Of a DNA stretch of 64,000 nt, positions 8,965 through 18,043 are shown piece after piece. Both the position numbers and the translations under genes were made by a program. Origin of the DNA: an uncultured Prevotellaceae bacterium (GTDB lineage: Bacteria; Bacteroidota; Bacteroidia; Bacteroidales; Bacteroidaceae); NCBI GenBank assembly GCA_900314755.1, contig OMWH01000009.1, positions 124,001-188,000 on the forward strand, given 5' to 3'. Every line of letters begins with the position of its first letter. Within the stretch, counting starts at the first letter, position 1. The notes under the pieces are model-generated. The model worked only from the letters and a program-made list of their open reading frames with translations. It did no database searches and was not told the origin of the DNA.

Positions 8965-10212
8965 CTATTCCTTCATTTTCGACTCCCGCTTATGCTTCAG
9001 GTAACGGAGACGCTCCATGGCAAAGCGACGAGCCATAAAGAACTGGAAGCGATAGACACAAAGAGTCAGGACGAAATAGCAGACTGCCTGTATCCACAGG
9101 ATGCGCAACTCTGGCATCACATCGCTGATGTCAGCACCCATCGAGTTCAGACGGATATAGGCACGGGCACCGAAGGTAGAAGGGAACAACCAGGAAACAC
9201 CCTGCCAATAACTCGGGATGCTCGACTGTGGCCATGAGACGCCTGTGAGGAACAATAACGGCACCGAGACGAAGACGACAATCAGCATCACATTCTCACG
9301 ATACTTGACGGTACACGACACCATCATGCCGAAGAAGGTACAGGCGAGGATATAGGGCACCATCAGGCATAGCAAAGAACCTGCCGTGGCAAGTTGCGGG
9401 AAGTGGAACAGCCGTGGGACGGCAACGGAGAGCCATGCACCCATCACCATGAAAACCATCAGGTAGCACATCGACTTACCCAGCACGATCGGGAAGGTAT
9501 GCTCATACCGCGAGTCACCGACAGGGATGAGGGAACGGTACGGGTTCTCATCACGTGCCGTACCCGCAGAGAGTCCGATTCCCAGCACAAGGGTCTGCTG
9601 CAGGATCAGCATCAGGACGGCAGGGAGTATGGAAGAGCCATAGCCACCGGCGGGACTGAAGATGGGCACATCCTCATAGTCGAGGGGACGGGTGGCAATA
9701 GCCTCCTCACGAGCCGTATAACGACCACCCAGCATCGTCTTCAACTCATTACCCATCTCCATGGTCACCATCTGTGCCGTCTGGAAGACAGCCTTATAGG
9801 TGAGCATCAGACTCATGTCGCAATAGACGCTGACGACCCCTCGTTTCAATCCATACACATCCTCGGCGAAACTGCTGGGGATGAGATAGATTCCCTTGAC
9901 GAGCTGTCGGCTGACCAGTGATTTCGCCTCATCCAGGTCTTGGGCATAGTATTTCACATGGACATCAGGAGAGGCGTCGCACATCCGGATGAACTCGCGG
10001 GACAGATGACTGTGTGACTGGTCAACCACACAGACTGGCACCTCACGCACCACCTCGTTATTGTATATCCATGAGTAAAGCAACGGATAGACCAACGGCA
10101 CGAAGACGAAGAAGATCAGCACTCCCTCATCCTTCACCACCTGCGTCATCTCCTTACGCCAGATGTAGCAGGCATCCTGCAGTCCATTATATAAGTTATG
10201 GAATATAGACAT
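8965..10212 (-). CDS. ABC-2 type transporter permease (second of pair)
   Basis: The 415-residue protein has one N-terminal membrane helix (about 29-50), a large extracytoplasmic domain (about 55-185) and five to six C-terminal helices. This is the YhhJ/YbhS-like ABC-2 layout. It overlaps the preceding permease gene by 17 nt, so the two should form a heterodimer. It is the last gene of the coiled-coil/TolC/HlyD/permease operon. No ATP-binding subunit is encoded in the operon or elsewhere in the window, so the ATPase must be shared or distant, or the family works differently here. Confidence 0.87.
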   Translation of the reverse strand: MSIFHNLYNGLQDACYIWRKEMTQVVKDEGVLIFFVFVPLVYPLLYSWIYNNEVVREVPVCVVDQSHSHLSREFIRMCDASPDVHVKYYAQDLDEAKSLVSRQLVKGIYLIPSSFAEDVYGLKRGVVSVYCDMSLMLTYKAVFQTAQMVTMEMGNELKTMLGGRYTAREEAIATRPLDYEDVPIFSPAGGYGSSILPAVLMLILQQTLVLGIGLSAGTARDENPYRSLIPVGDSRYEHTFPIVLGKSMCYLMVFMVMGAWLSVAVPRLFHFPQLATAGSLLCLMVPYILACTFFGMMVSCTVKYRENVMLIVVFVSVPLLFLTGVSWPQSSIPSYWQGVSWLFPSTFGARAYIRLNSMGADISDVMPELRILWIQAVCYFVLTLCVYRFQFFMARRFAMERLRYLKHKRESKMKE

Positions 10213-11365
10213 AGGTCAGCATCGCATTCTTAATCTTCTTGACTACCAGCCATGGCAGCAACATGAAAGCCGCCAAGGCAGCAAAATGGAACCACGACTC
10301 AATGAGCGGGAACCCGTTTAACACACACGTCTGGTACATCATCCAGTAATGACGCAAGGGGAACAGCCATGACAACGACTGCAACGCACTGTCCATGCCC
10401 ATCACCGGGAAGGCACTGCCTGCCATGGAGATACTCAGCACCGCCCATAGGGAGCAGATACTCATCGACATACGGAGCGAGGGCATCAGACCAAAAGCGA
10501 AGATGCCGAAGCCCTGGGCTGACAGCACCTGCATGAGTCCTAAGAGTATCAGCATCCACGGACTGCCCAGATGGGGGAATCCGAGGTGATAAAAGACATA
10601 CCACTCATAACCGAAGACGATGGCGAGCCAGATGATGGTCTGTGGCAGGAATTTTCCCAACAAAGCCACCGTGATATTATTATCTGCCATCTCCATCCAT
10701 TTCTTACTAGTGGCAAACTTCAGCTCCGTACCAATGGAATAGGCGGAGATCAGAAAGATAAACAGCATGATAAGACCCGGCACCATCATCGTACTCAGAT
10801 AGGCATTATAGTTACTCCATGGGTTGGCTATCATATGGAGGTCGACCGTGATAGGCTGTAACAAGGTCTGTATCTGCTTATCGGTAAGTCCCTTGGCACG
10901 CATGGTGGCTTGTCCGAGTGCCGCAGAACCGAGTGTCGAGATCGTCTTCAGATCCTTCATCAGCATCGAGCCTGCTGTCAGTGTGGTATAGCTGTAATAA
11001 TAGGATATCTTGGGTTGTCTGCTGGCAACCAACTTATCCGCAGTACCTTTCGGAATATACAGGAACCCGTAGATCTCATTGCGCTGGATGGCACGACGTG
11101 CCTCTGTCATACTGGGATAGTGGGCAACGACCTTCGACATCTGGAAACCATCCAGCTTACGGGTAAGGGAACGGGACATCGAGGTGTTGTCCAGATCGAC
11201 GACACCCACCGGCAGACTCGTCGGCAAGCCCTCGTCCAACATAGAGGTGAAGAAGAAGATCACCAGTATGGGGAACAACACCATACAGAAGCGGTAGATA
11301 TGATTCTGGCGCAGAATCAGCAACTCCCGCAGCATGATCTCGTATATCTGTCTGAGATACTTCAA
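10196..11365 (-). CDS. ABC-2 type transporter permease (first of pair)
   Basis: The 389-residue protein has the same design as the next permease: an N-terminal helix (FCMVLFPILVIFFFTSML), a periplasmic domain to about 175, then several helices. The best-fitting start is an unusual TTG at 11365. It lies at the edge of the 16 bp tandem repeat that fills the spacer, and the repeat itself reads TTGAAG, so repeat expansion may have converted the original start. An ATG at 11335 is the alternative and would remove 10 residues. It probably exports a small molecule or drug together with HlyD and TolC. Confidence 0.87.
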   Translation of the reverse strand: MKYLRQIYEIMLRELLILRQNHIYRFCMVLFPILVIFFFTSMLDEGLPTSLPVGVVDLDNTSMSRSLTRKLDGFQMSKVVAHYPSMTEARRAIQRNEIYGFLYIPKGTADKLVASRQPKISYYYSYTTLTAGSMLMKDLKTISTLGSAALGQATMRAKGLTDKQIQTLLQPITVDLHMIANPWSNYNAYLSTMMVPGLIMLFIFLISAYSIGTELKFATSKKWMEMADNNITVALLGKFLPQTIIWLAIVFGYEWYVFYHLGFPHLGSPWMLILLGLMQVLSAQGFGIFAFGLMPSLRMSMSICSLWAVLSISMAGSAFPVMGMDSALQSLSWLFPLRHYWMMYQTCVLNGFPLIESWFHFAALAAFMLLPWLVVKKIKNAMLTYVYIP

Positions 11366-11408
11366 TTCTTCAACTTTTCAATTCTTCAACTTTTCAATTC
11401 TTCAATTA
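11363..11408 (-). repeat. 16 bp tandem repeat between hlyD-like and permease genes
   Basis: About three copies of a 16 bp unit begin at 11363, 11379 and 11395. In mRNA sense they read TTGAAGAATTGAA plus three more bases. The same core and period occur at 40981-41060 between metY and cysK, in the same orientation relative to transcription. Confidence 0.8.
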
Positions 11409-12389
11409 TTTAATAATCAGCGACATACCAGGACGCAAGCCCTCCATATCCTCTACAGGACGAGCTTTCACCTCGAACGTCTTCAGGTCATACTGCCCGT
11501 TCGTCTTAGTGGCTTTCCATACGGCAAACGAGCCCTGGTCTTTCATATAGTATACCTTCATCTGGATATTCTTGTTGAAGGCAGGAACGAAAGCCTCGAA
11601 AGTCTTGCCGACCGCCAGACCGTTCAACTGGTCCTCACGCACATTGAAAGTACCCCACATATCCTTCATCACCGCAATGGTCATGATAGGCGAACCTGTT
11701 CCGACCAGTTCCCCCACCTTGGGATAGACATCACTGACCTCCCCTTCCATCTGGGCAATCTGGACGGTCTCATGGATATAGCTGCTCACTTCCTGTACGG
11801 CACCCTTGGCACGACCCACCTGTGCGGCAGCAGCCAGCTTATCCTCACGGCGGGCACCATTGCGAGCCATGTCATACTGACTCTCGGCAGCTTTTGCCTG
11901 TGCCTCCATCGCCTTGTAGTTGGCGTACACCTCATCCCGTTTCTGGGCAGAGACGACACCTTCGTCAAACAGTCTCTGGATACGCTGATACGACTTCTCG
12001 GCAATTTCCAGACCTGCCTTTGCCTGTTGCATCAGGTTATAGGCTCCACGTATCTGTTCCTCACGGGCACCGTTCTGAGCCTTCATCTCTAAGGCTGCCG
12101 CAGCATTCTCCGCACTGCGTGCCTGCTCCATCTTGGCACGTACCTCAGGGGCATCGAGGATGGCAAGGGTATCTCCCACCTTGACATAGTCACCTTCCTT
12201 CACACGAATCTCCAAGATACGCCCGGGTACCTTGCTGGACACTCGATATTCACTCACTTCCACCTGACCCTGAATCATTTCGGGGTCACGACCTAAGGCA
12301 AAGAAACCTATCAATGCCACGATGGCTACTGCTGCCGCGAATCCGACGATGGCAAGCAGGATGTTGTTATGTTGTGTTTTTGCTGACAT
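11406..12389 (-). CDS. HlyD-family membrane fusion protein
   Basis: The 327-residue protein has one N-terminal membrane anchor (about 10-30), a biotinyl-lipoyl-like half (VSSKVPGRILEIRVKEGDYVKVGDTLAIL), a long helical hairpin (about 85-210) and a beta-barrel second half. It should bridge the inner-membrane permeases to the TolC-family outer-membrane channel encoded just upstream. Its start lies behind a spacer containing AATCCCGAAATATCGAAA, a sequence repeated exactly in front of cydB. Confidence 0.9.
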   Translation of the reverse strand: MSAKTQHNNILLAIVGFAAAVAIVALIGFFALGRDPEMIQGQVEVSEYRVSSKVPGRILEIRVKEGDYVKVGDTLAILDAPEVRAKMEQARSAENAAAALEMKAQNGAREEQIRGAYNLMQQAKAGLEIAEKSYQRIQRLFDEGVVSAQKRDEVYANYKAMEAQAKAAESQYDMARNGARREDKLAAAAQVGRAKGAVQEVSSYIHETVQIAQMEGEVSDVYPKVGELVGTGSPIMTIAVMKDMWGTFNVREDQLNGLAVGKTFEAFVPAFNKNIQMKVYYMKDQGSFAVWKATKTNGQYDLKTFEVKARPVEDMEGLRPGMSLIIK

Positions 12390-12401
12390 ATTATTTTGAT
12401 T

Positions 12402-12419
12402 TTTCGATATTTCGGGATT
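12402..12419 (-). repeat. 18 bp dispersed intercistronic repeat, copy 1
   Basis: In mRNA sense this reads AATCCCGAAATATCGAAA and lies 12 nt before the hlyD-like ATG. An identical copy occurs at 16817-16834, before cydB, also in mRNA sense. A second partial copy (ATATCGAAATATCG) abuts it here. Confidence 0.8.
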
Positions 12420-12433
12420 ACGATATTTCGATA

Positions 12434-13933
12434 TTATTGCAGGGTACCCATTGCCTTCTGCAAGTTCACCTGACTGAGTTTGACATCTATCTCTGCGTCA
12501 ATCTTCTGCGACTGTGCCTGCAACCATGCCGTCTGTGCCTCCATCACCGTGGTGGCAGAGATGACACCCTCGCGGAAACCGAGGTTGGCGACACGCAGGT
12601 TCTCGTCCGCCTTCTGCGTACTCGACTTAGCCATCTCCAATTTCCTGTTGGCTTCTTTGACACGGAACACGCTCTGGTTGACCTGCAGCTCTATCTTCTC
12701 ACGGACATCCTGCAGTTCGAGGTTGGCGATGGTGGTAGCACCCTTCGAGGCACGTACCTTATAGGCGACATCACCCCAGTTCCATACAGGGATGCGCACC
12801 AGTACACCGACATTCCACATACCGGCAAACTTCCGTTCGAAACCGTTGAGGAGATTAGGGTTGGAAACCATATAGCCACCTGTCAGGGCGACCTGTGGCA
12901 GATTACCTGCCTTGAGGATATTGGTCAGTTGACGGCTCATATCCACGATGTTCTGCAACTGGCGGAGCTCCGGACGGTTATCGGCAGCCACCGCAACATC
13001 CACCTGAGGTGTCAGTGCCACGGTAGTCAGCTCATCCTTGTCCTCATCGGCAAGGGTCACCTGCTCGCTCATCGGTATACCGCACAGTTGACAGAGCAGC
13101 ATCTTCGACAGCACCAGTCCGTCGTTCACCTGTGTCAGTGCCATCTCAGCCTCGTTGACTTTCACATTGACACTCAGTCCCTCGGAACGGGTGGCAACAC
13201 CCTCACGGATCATTTTCTGCACGTCACCGTCGAGTTTCTTCACCACGTCAAGATAACTCTGAGCCAGTCTCTGCTTATGTTTCAGCGATACCACCTGCCA
13301 ATAAGCCTGGTCTATCTGGTAGAGTGTCAGCTGCCGCTTTGCCTCTGTCGAGTTAGCAGCCATTTTCTCACCGAGGTCCGCCATCTTGTTCATGGCGATG
13401 ATGGCACCACCCATGAAGATCGGTTGTGTCAGCATCACAGCGCCTGCGAACATATTCCGCGTATCAGTACGGAACGCATTGACGACACGCTGACCACCAG
13501 CATCCAACAGACTGCCGAACTGCGAGAGTCCGTTGCCGATATGCTGTTGTATAGCTTCGGGGGTAAAGCCCATATTCCCCAAGGCAGTCCATAAACCCGG
13601 CGGCATATTGCCCATTCCCTGCTGGATGTTCTGCCCTATCGCCCCTGTGAGATTCGTCCCCAGGTTCGACAGTGCCGACTTCTGGTCATCATTCAAGATG
13701 GACACCTCCTTGCTGGTCCACTCGTAGCCACCCAGCGCACTGACATGCGGCAGGTATTTCGTACGAGCCGACTTACGCAGGTTCGCTGCTACCTCCTGTT
13801 TGACACGCGACACGCTCAGCTGTTTGTTGTTACGCAACGCCATCGCCCTGCAACTGTCAAGGGTCAACAGCTGTTGAGCACCGACAGGCAGCGCAGCCCA
13901 TGCCAACAGAGAGAAAAGTAATTTCCTGTTCAT
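12434..13933 (-). CDS. TolC-family outer membrane efflux protein
   Basis: The 499-residue protein has a cleavable signal (AWAALPVGAQQ) and the two OEP repeats of long helices separated by strand segments (about 25-285 and 290-495). An inserted stretch near 85-150, rich in Gly, Asn and Gln (IGQNIQQGMGNMPPGL), is typical of Bacteroidales members. It would form the trimeric outer-membrane duct for the HlyD-permease system. Its ATG follows the stop of the coiled-coil gene by 2 nt. Confidence 0.9.
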   Translation of the reverse strand: MNRKLLFSLLAWAALPVGAQQLLTLDSCRAMALRNNKQLSVSRVKQEVAANLRKSARTKYLPHVSALGGYEWTSKEVSILNDDQKSALSNLGTNLTGAIGQNIQQGMGNMPPGLWTALGNMGFTPEAIQQHIGNGLSQFGSLLDAGGQRVVNAFRTDTRNMFAGAVMLTQPIFMGGAIIAMNKMADLGEKMAANSTEAKRQLTLYQIDQAYWQVVSLKHKQRLAQSYLDVVKKLDGDVQKMIREGVATRSEGLSVNVKVNEAEMALTQVNDGLVLSKMLLCQLCGIPMSEQVTLADEDKDELTTVALTPQVDVAVAADNRPELRQLQNIVDMSRQLTNILKAGNLPQVALTGGYMVSNPNLLNGFERKFAGMWNVGVLVRIPVWNWGDVAYKVRASKGATTIANLELQDVREKIELQVNQSVFRVKEANRKLEMAKSSTQKADENLRVANLGFREGVISATTVMEAQTAWLQAQSQKIDAEIDVKLSQVNLQKAMGTLQ

Positions 13934-13935
13934 TG

Positions 13936-14841
13936 TTATTTCTCAAGTTCTATAGTACGGGTTCCTATCTCGTGACCGTCAGCAATAACCTGCACACGAT
14001 AGTCACCCGGTATCAGTGTTTCTTTCTTTGCCACATAAAACTCCATCGGTGTCTCCTCACCGGTATACTCGATGGTCTTCATCACCGTATAGGCAACCTC
14101 CTTATCCTCGAAAGGACATTTGCCGGCAGCATTCAGCACACTGCCCGTCGGTGTCATGATACGCACATAGATTTTCCTGGCGCCATTGGTTGCCGTCACA
14201 TTACGTGAGAGGACGAACCGCACCTTCATATCATTGGTCGAGCCACCGATCTTATGCGGATGCTTGGTACGCTCCTTCACTTTTGACAAGAAAGCGCCCT
14301 TTACCATCATCATCATATCAATATTCACCGCATTGAGCTGTGCTGCGATGGCAACCTTCTCCGACAGTGTCGCATTATCGGTGGTAAGTGTCTGGTTCTG
14401 CTGGTTGCTCTCCTCCAGCTCCGTACGCATCTGACTGTTCTCATCCTGCAACGCCTGGTTCAGCCGGTTCAGTGAGTCAATCTCCAGCACATAACTGCGC
14501 AACACGGCACGGACCGATGCCAGTTCCTTCTTCAGACGGGTAATCTCTGCGGCATCCGTTGCCTTGGTATTCTTCAGTTCCTGCAGCAACTGCTCCGTCC
14601 GCTCCTGCTCACGTGTCAGCTGTGCGATGATAGAGTCGTTGTTGATACGGGTCTTCATCTCACTATACTGGTCGGCGAACTGCTGATACTCCCCCTCCAT
14701 CTCCTGTTTGTCGAGAGCAGCAAGTTCCTCCATATCCCGATTAGCCTGTGCCTGTTGGTGCAGGCTGTATCCCAGATAAGCCACGCCAACAACCAACAAC
14801 GCAATCACTGCAATAAATGCCGATAAGATTTTTCTGTCCAT
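13936..14841 (-). CDS. Membrane-anchored coiled-coil protein, first gene of the exporter operon
   Basis: The 301-residue protein of unknown function has one N-terminal membrane helix (about 7-27), a long coiled coil (about 35-170, rich in Glu, Gln and Leu heptads) and a C-terminal beta-rich domain with RFVLSRN, KIYVRIMTPTG and YRVQVIADG. The latter resembles immunoglobulin-like or Por-associated beta domains. It heads the operon TolC-HlyD-permease-permease from a consensus promoter and is separated from tolC by 2 nt, so it may scaffold or regulate the exporter in the periplasm. That role is inferred from position only. Confidence 0.75.
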   Translation of the reverse strand: MDRKILSAFIAVIALLVVGVAYLGYSLHQQAQANRDMEELAALDKQEMEGEYQQFADQYSEMKTRINNDSIIAQLTREQERTEQLLQELKNTKATDAAEITRLKKELASVRAVLRSYVLEIDSLNRLNQALQDENSQMRTELEESNQQNQTLTTDNATLSEKVAIAAQLNAVNIDMMMMVKGAFLSKVKERTKHPHKIGGSTNDMKVRFVLSRNVTATNGARKIYVRIMTPTGSVLNAAGKCPFEDKEVAYTVMKTIEYTGEETPMEFYVAKKETLIPGDYRVQVIADGHEIGTRTIELEK

Positions 14842-14859
14842 TATTTACTAAATATGGTG

Positions 14860-14890
14860 CAAAGATAAAAGTTTTCAAATAATTGACAAA
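14860..14890 (-). promoter_or_regulatory. Consensus promoter of the exporter operon
   Basis: TTTG (14887-14890), a 19 bp spacer and TATCTTTG (14860-14867) on the minus strand match the Bacteroidetes sigma consensus exactly. The ATG lies 18 nt further on. It diverges from the cyd promoter. Confidence 0.8.
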
Positions 14891-14909
14891 GTAATTTTTG
14901 GAAATTCTG

Positions 14910-14940
14910 TTGGAAGTTTAAGAATTATTTCATATATTTG
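14910..14940 (+). promoter_or_regulatory. Promoter of the DUF4492-cydAB operon
   Basis: TTGG (14910-14913), a 19 bp spacer and TATATTTG (14933-14940) lie 21 nt before the DUF4492 ATG. The -33 box has one mismatch. Confidence 0.6.
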
Positions 14941-14961
14941 CAGAAAATATGATATTAGCCT

Positions 14962-15183
14962 ATGAATAAACAAAGATTCTGGTACAGGGTCTTCGACCTT
15001 TACTATGATGGTTTCCGCAATATGCGGCTGGGAAAGACGCTGTGGACCATTATCCTGATCAAGCTGTTTATCATGTTTGTCATCCTGAAGATTTTCTTCT
15101 TCCCCAATTTCCTCAAGACCCACGCCGACAAAGGCGGTGAGTCCGACTACGTCGCCAACGAGTTCATCGAACGGGCACAATAA
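14962..15183 (+). CDS. DUF4492 small membrane protein of the cytochrome bd operon
   Basis: The 73-residue protein has an amphipathic basic N-terminus (RFWYRVFDLYYDGFRNM), one membrane helix (LWTIILIKLFIMFVILKIFFF) and a short polar tail. Small proteins of this family regularly precede cydA in Bacteroidetes. By analogy with CydX in proteobacteria, it may be an assembly or accessory subunit of cytochrome bd; that role is inference. It shares a promoter with cydA and cydB; cydA starts 37 nt downstream. Confidence 0.88.
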   Translation: MNKQRFWYRVFDLYYDGFRNMRLGKTLWTIILIKLFIMFVILKIFFFPNFLKTHADKGGESDYVANEFIERAQ

Positions 15184-15220
15184 TCTCTCATCTCTAAACT
15201 CTAAACTTAAACATTACAAT

Positions 15221-16804
15221 ATGAACGACCTATTATTAAACATCGACGCAGGGTTCATCAACTGGGCAAGAGCACAGTTCGCACTGACAGCCATCTACCA
15301 CTGGCTGTTCGTCCCCCTGACACTTGGACTGGCTGTCATCATGGGCATCGCAGAGACCTGCTATTATCGCACGAAGGACACCTTCTGGCGTGACACGGCA
15401 AAGTTCTGGCAGAAACTTTTCGGCATCAACTTTGCCATGGGAGTGGCTACTGGCATCATCCTTGAGTTCGAGTTCGGCACCAACTGGAGCAACTACTCAT
15501 GGTTCGTTGGTGACATCTTCGGAGCCCCCCTTGCCATCGAAGGCATCGTCGCCTTCTTCATGGAGTCCACCTTTGTCGCCGTCATGTATTTCGGATGGAA
15601 CAAGGTGTCGAAAGGGTTCCATCTCGCCTCCACATGGCTGACGGGGTTAGGAGCTACCATCTCGGCATGGTGGATTCTCGTTGCCAATGCGTGGATGCAG
15701 CATCCTATAGGGTGTGCGTTCAATCCCGACACGATGCGCAACGAGATGGTCGACTTCCTCGCCGTCGCCCTTTCTCCCTTTGCTGTCGGCAAGTTCTTCC
15801 ACACCGTCATCTCGGCATGGATTATCGGTGCTGTCTTCGTGGTGGCGGTCTCTTCATGGTATCTTTGGAAGAAACGGGAACTCAAGTTGGCGAAGGAGAG
15901 TATCAAGATTGCGGCTGTCGTAGGACTCATCGCCTCGCTGGGTGCCGCCTTTACAGGACATATCAGCGGTCAGCAGGTAGCCCAGTATCAGCCGATGAAG
16001 ATGGCAGCTATAGAAGGACTCCATGATGGTGGTACGGCACAAGGGCTGGCTCTCGTACCAGGTGTGGAGGTTCCTTACGCTCTCTCGATCATGGCGACCA
16101 ACGACCCGCAGGGCTATGTCCCGGGCATCAACGACATCCTGAACGGCTATACGACCCCAGAGGGTAAGACAGAGCCCTCTGTCGAAGAGAAGATTCAACG
16201 AGGCAAGGAGGCAATCACCGCCCTCGCTGCCTATCGCAAGGCGAAGAAGGAGGGTGCCAGTGAGACTACGCTAAAGACCTATCTCACCACGCTGAACGCG
16301 AATATGCAGTATATGGGCTACGGCTATGTGAAAGACCAGAAGGACGTAGTACCCCCTGTTGCCGTTAATTTCTGGGCTTTCCGTGTCATGGTGGGAGCAG
16401 GTTGTCTGTTCATCCTCTATTTCCTCATCATGACCCTTATCTCCTTCCGCATCCCCTACCTCACCATCATCACCCGCCGTTTGCTTGCTACCTTCGGCAT
16501 CATCCCCGAGACGGAAGCTGACAGCCAGGACATCGCAGGACTGCCTGCCTGGCATTACTGGTTTGCCATCCTACTCGTCCCACTGGCATATATCGCATCA
16601 GAGAGCGGATGGCTGGTAGCAGAGTTCGGTCGTCAGCCGTGGACCATCCAGGACATGCTGCCCACCTGGGTAGCTGTCAGCGACATCAACGGCAATGCCG
16701 TTGCCCTCACCTTCTTTATCTTCCTGTTCCTCTTCACCCTGATGCTTGCCGTAGAGATTAATATCCTGCTGAAGCAGATCAAGAAAGGACCGGAATATTC
16801 TTAA
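15221..16804 (+). CDS. cydA: Cytochrome bd quinol oxidase subunit I
   Basis: The 527-residue integral membrane protein carries nine or so helices. It has the conserved N-terminal FALTAIYHWLFVPLTLG with the heme-ligand His, the Q-loop after VGLIASLGAAF, and the GRQPWTIQDMLPT signature near the C-terminus. It oxidises menaquinol and reduces oxygen at low concentration, allowing a largely anaerobic gut or oral bacterium to consume traces of oxygen. The frame opens upstream at 15137, but the ATG at 15221 gives the family start MNDLLLNIDA. The spacer before it contains CTCTAAACT-type repeats. Confidence 0.97.
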   Translation: MNDLLLNIDAGFINWARAQFALTAIYHWLFVPLTLGLAVIMGIAETCYYRTKDTFWRDTAKFWQKLFGINFAMGVATGIILEFEFGTNWSNYSWFVGDIFGAPLAIEGIVAFFMESTFVAVMYFGWNKVSKGFHLASTWLTGLGATISAWWILVANAWMQHPIGCAFNPDTMRNEMVDFLAVALSPFAVGKFFHTVISAWIIGAVFVVAVSSWYLWKKRELKLAKESIKIAAVVGLIASLGAAFTGHISGQQVAQYQPMKMAAIEGLHDGGTAQGLALVPGVEVPYALSIMATNDPQGYVPGINDILNGYTTPEGKTEPSVEEKIQRGKEAITALAAYRKAKKEGASETTLKTYLTTLNANMQYMGYGYVKDQKDVVPPVAVNFWAFRVMVGAGCLFILYFLIMTLISFRIPYLTIITRRLLATFGIIPETEADSQDIAGLPAWHYWFAILLVPLAYIASESGWLVAEFGRQPWTIQDMLPTWVAVSDINGNAVALTFFIFLFLFTLMLAVEINILLKQIKKGPEYS

Positions 16805-16816
16805 CCTCGAATCTTG

Positions 16817-16834
16817 AATCCCGAAATATCGAAA
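16817..16834 (+). repeat. 18 bp dispersed intercistronic repeat, copy 2
   Basis: AATCCCGAAATATCGAAA lies 5 nt before the cydB ATG and is identical to 12402-12419 (minus strand). Both copies are in mRNA sense between two genes of one operon. Confidence 0.8.
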
Positions 16835-16839
16835 GAAAT

Positions 16840-17988
16840 ATGAGTTACAGCTTTTTACAGCATTACTGGTGCTTCGTTGTAGCACTGTTGGGAGCACTGT
16901 TAGTTTTCCTGCTTTTCGTACAAGGTGCCAACTCGGTGGCAAGGAGTTTAGGATATACTGAGGAAGGGCGTCGCCTCGTCTATAACTCCACGGGACGTAA
17001 GTGGGAGTTCACGTTTACCACTCTCGTCACCTTCGGAGGAGCCTTCTTCGCCTCCTTCCCACTGTTCTATTCCACCTCGTTTGGTGGAGCCTACTGGTTA
17101 TGGATGCTCATCCTCTTCACCTTCGTGTTGCAGGCTGTGAGTTATGAGTTCCAGAACAAGATAGGCAACTTCCTCGGTCCCAAGACGTTCCAGTTCTTCC
17201 TTACCCTCAACGGCATCCTTGGTCCGTTACTCTTAGGCGGTGCCGTGGCAACCTTCTTCGAGGGCAGCAACTTCATCGTCGAGAAGAACAACCTGATTGA
17301 TGCCACGTCCATCACACCGATTATCTCCCGCTGGGCAAACGCCTCGCACGGGCTGGATGCCCTGCTCAACCCCTGGGTACTGGTCTTCGGCTTTGCCGTG
17401 GTATTCCTTGCCCGTGTCCTGGGCATCCTGTATGTGATGAATAATGTGGACGACGAGGATATCCGCAGCCGGGGCAGTGTCCGTCTTGTGGGTGCCGCCA
17501 TCCCGTTTGTCATCCTCTTCGTCGCCTATCTCGTCCATCTGCTGCTGAAGGATGGCTATGCATGGGATGCCGCAACGGGTGTGATCTATATGGAGCCGTA
17601 TAAGTATCTCCATAACTTCATCGACATGTGGTATCTGCTGATCATCTTATTAATAGGTGTCGCACTGGTACTCTTCGGCATCGGCAAGACTATCGTGTCG
17701 AAGACGTATATCGGAGGTATCTGGTATGCAGGTATCGGCACGGTACTGACCGTTCTCGCCCTGCTGCTCTGCTCGGCATGGAACCAGACAGCCTACTATC
17801 CCTCCACCGCCGACCTGCAGTCGTCGCTGACCCTCGCCAACTCGTGCTCCAGTGAGTTCACGCTCCGCACGATGTTCTACGTCTCGCTGCTCGTCCCCTT
17901 CGTATTGGCATATATCGTCTATGCCTGGCGTGCCATTGACAAGAAAAAACTGAGCAAAGAGGAAATAAAAACGGAACACGGGTATTGA
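16840..17988 (+). CDS. cydB: Cytochrome bd quinol oxidase subunit II
   Basis: The 382-residue protein has about eight membrane helices and recognisable CydB segments: HYWCFVVALLGALLVFLLFVQG at the start, FFASFPLFYSTSFGGAYW and the C-terminal YVSLLVPFVLAYIVYAWRA. It pairs with CydA to form the bd oxidase. Only 35 nt separate it from cydA. Some Bacteroidetes CydB proteins are longer than the E. coli subunit, and 382 residues fits that range. Confidence 0.95.
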   Translation: MSYSFLQHYWCFVVALLGALLVFLLFVQGANSVARSLGYTEEGRRLVYNSTGRKWEFTFTTLVTFGGAFFASFPLFYSTSFGGAYWLWMLILFTFVLQAVSYEFQNKIGNFLGPKTFQFFLTLNGILGPLLLGGAVATFFEGSNFIVEKNNLIDATSITPIISRWANASHGLDALLNPWVLVFGFAVVFLARVLGILYVMNNVDDEDIRSRGSVRLVGAAIPFVILFVAYLVHLLLKDGYAWDAATGVIYMEPYKYLHNFIDMWYLLIILLIGVALVLFGIGKTIVSKTYIGGIWYAGIGTVLTVLALLLCSAWNQTAYYPSTADLQSSLTLANSCSSEFTLRTMFYVSLLVPFVLAYIVYAWRAIDKKKLSKEEIKTEHGY

Positions 17989-18004
17989 AAATCGATGAAT
18001 TTAT

Positions 18005-18035
18005 TTTGTAATTCTCCCGATTTGCACTACCTTTG
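18005..18035 (+). promoter_or_regulatory. Consensus promoter of topB
   Basis: TTTG (18005-18008), a 19 bp spacer and TACCTTTG (18028-18035) match the consensus exactly. The topB ATG at 18044 is 8 nt after the -7 box, so the leader is a few nucleotides at most. Confidence 0.8.
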
Positions 18036-18043
18036 CACACTGT

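Noticed and set aside
12314-13594. 426-codon plus-strand frame
   Set aside because: Shadow of the TolC-family gene; His/Gln/Leu-rich translation without any recognisable domain.
14875-15180. 101-codon minus-strand frame opposite DUF4492
   Set aside because: Antisense to a small gene with a family match and promoter; no supporting signal of its own.
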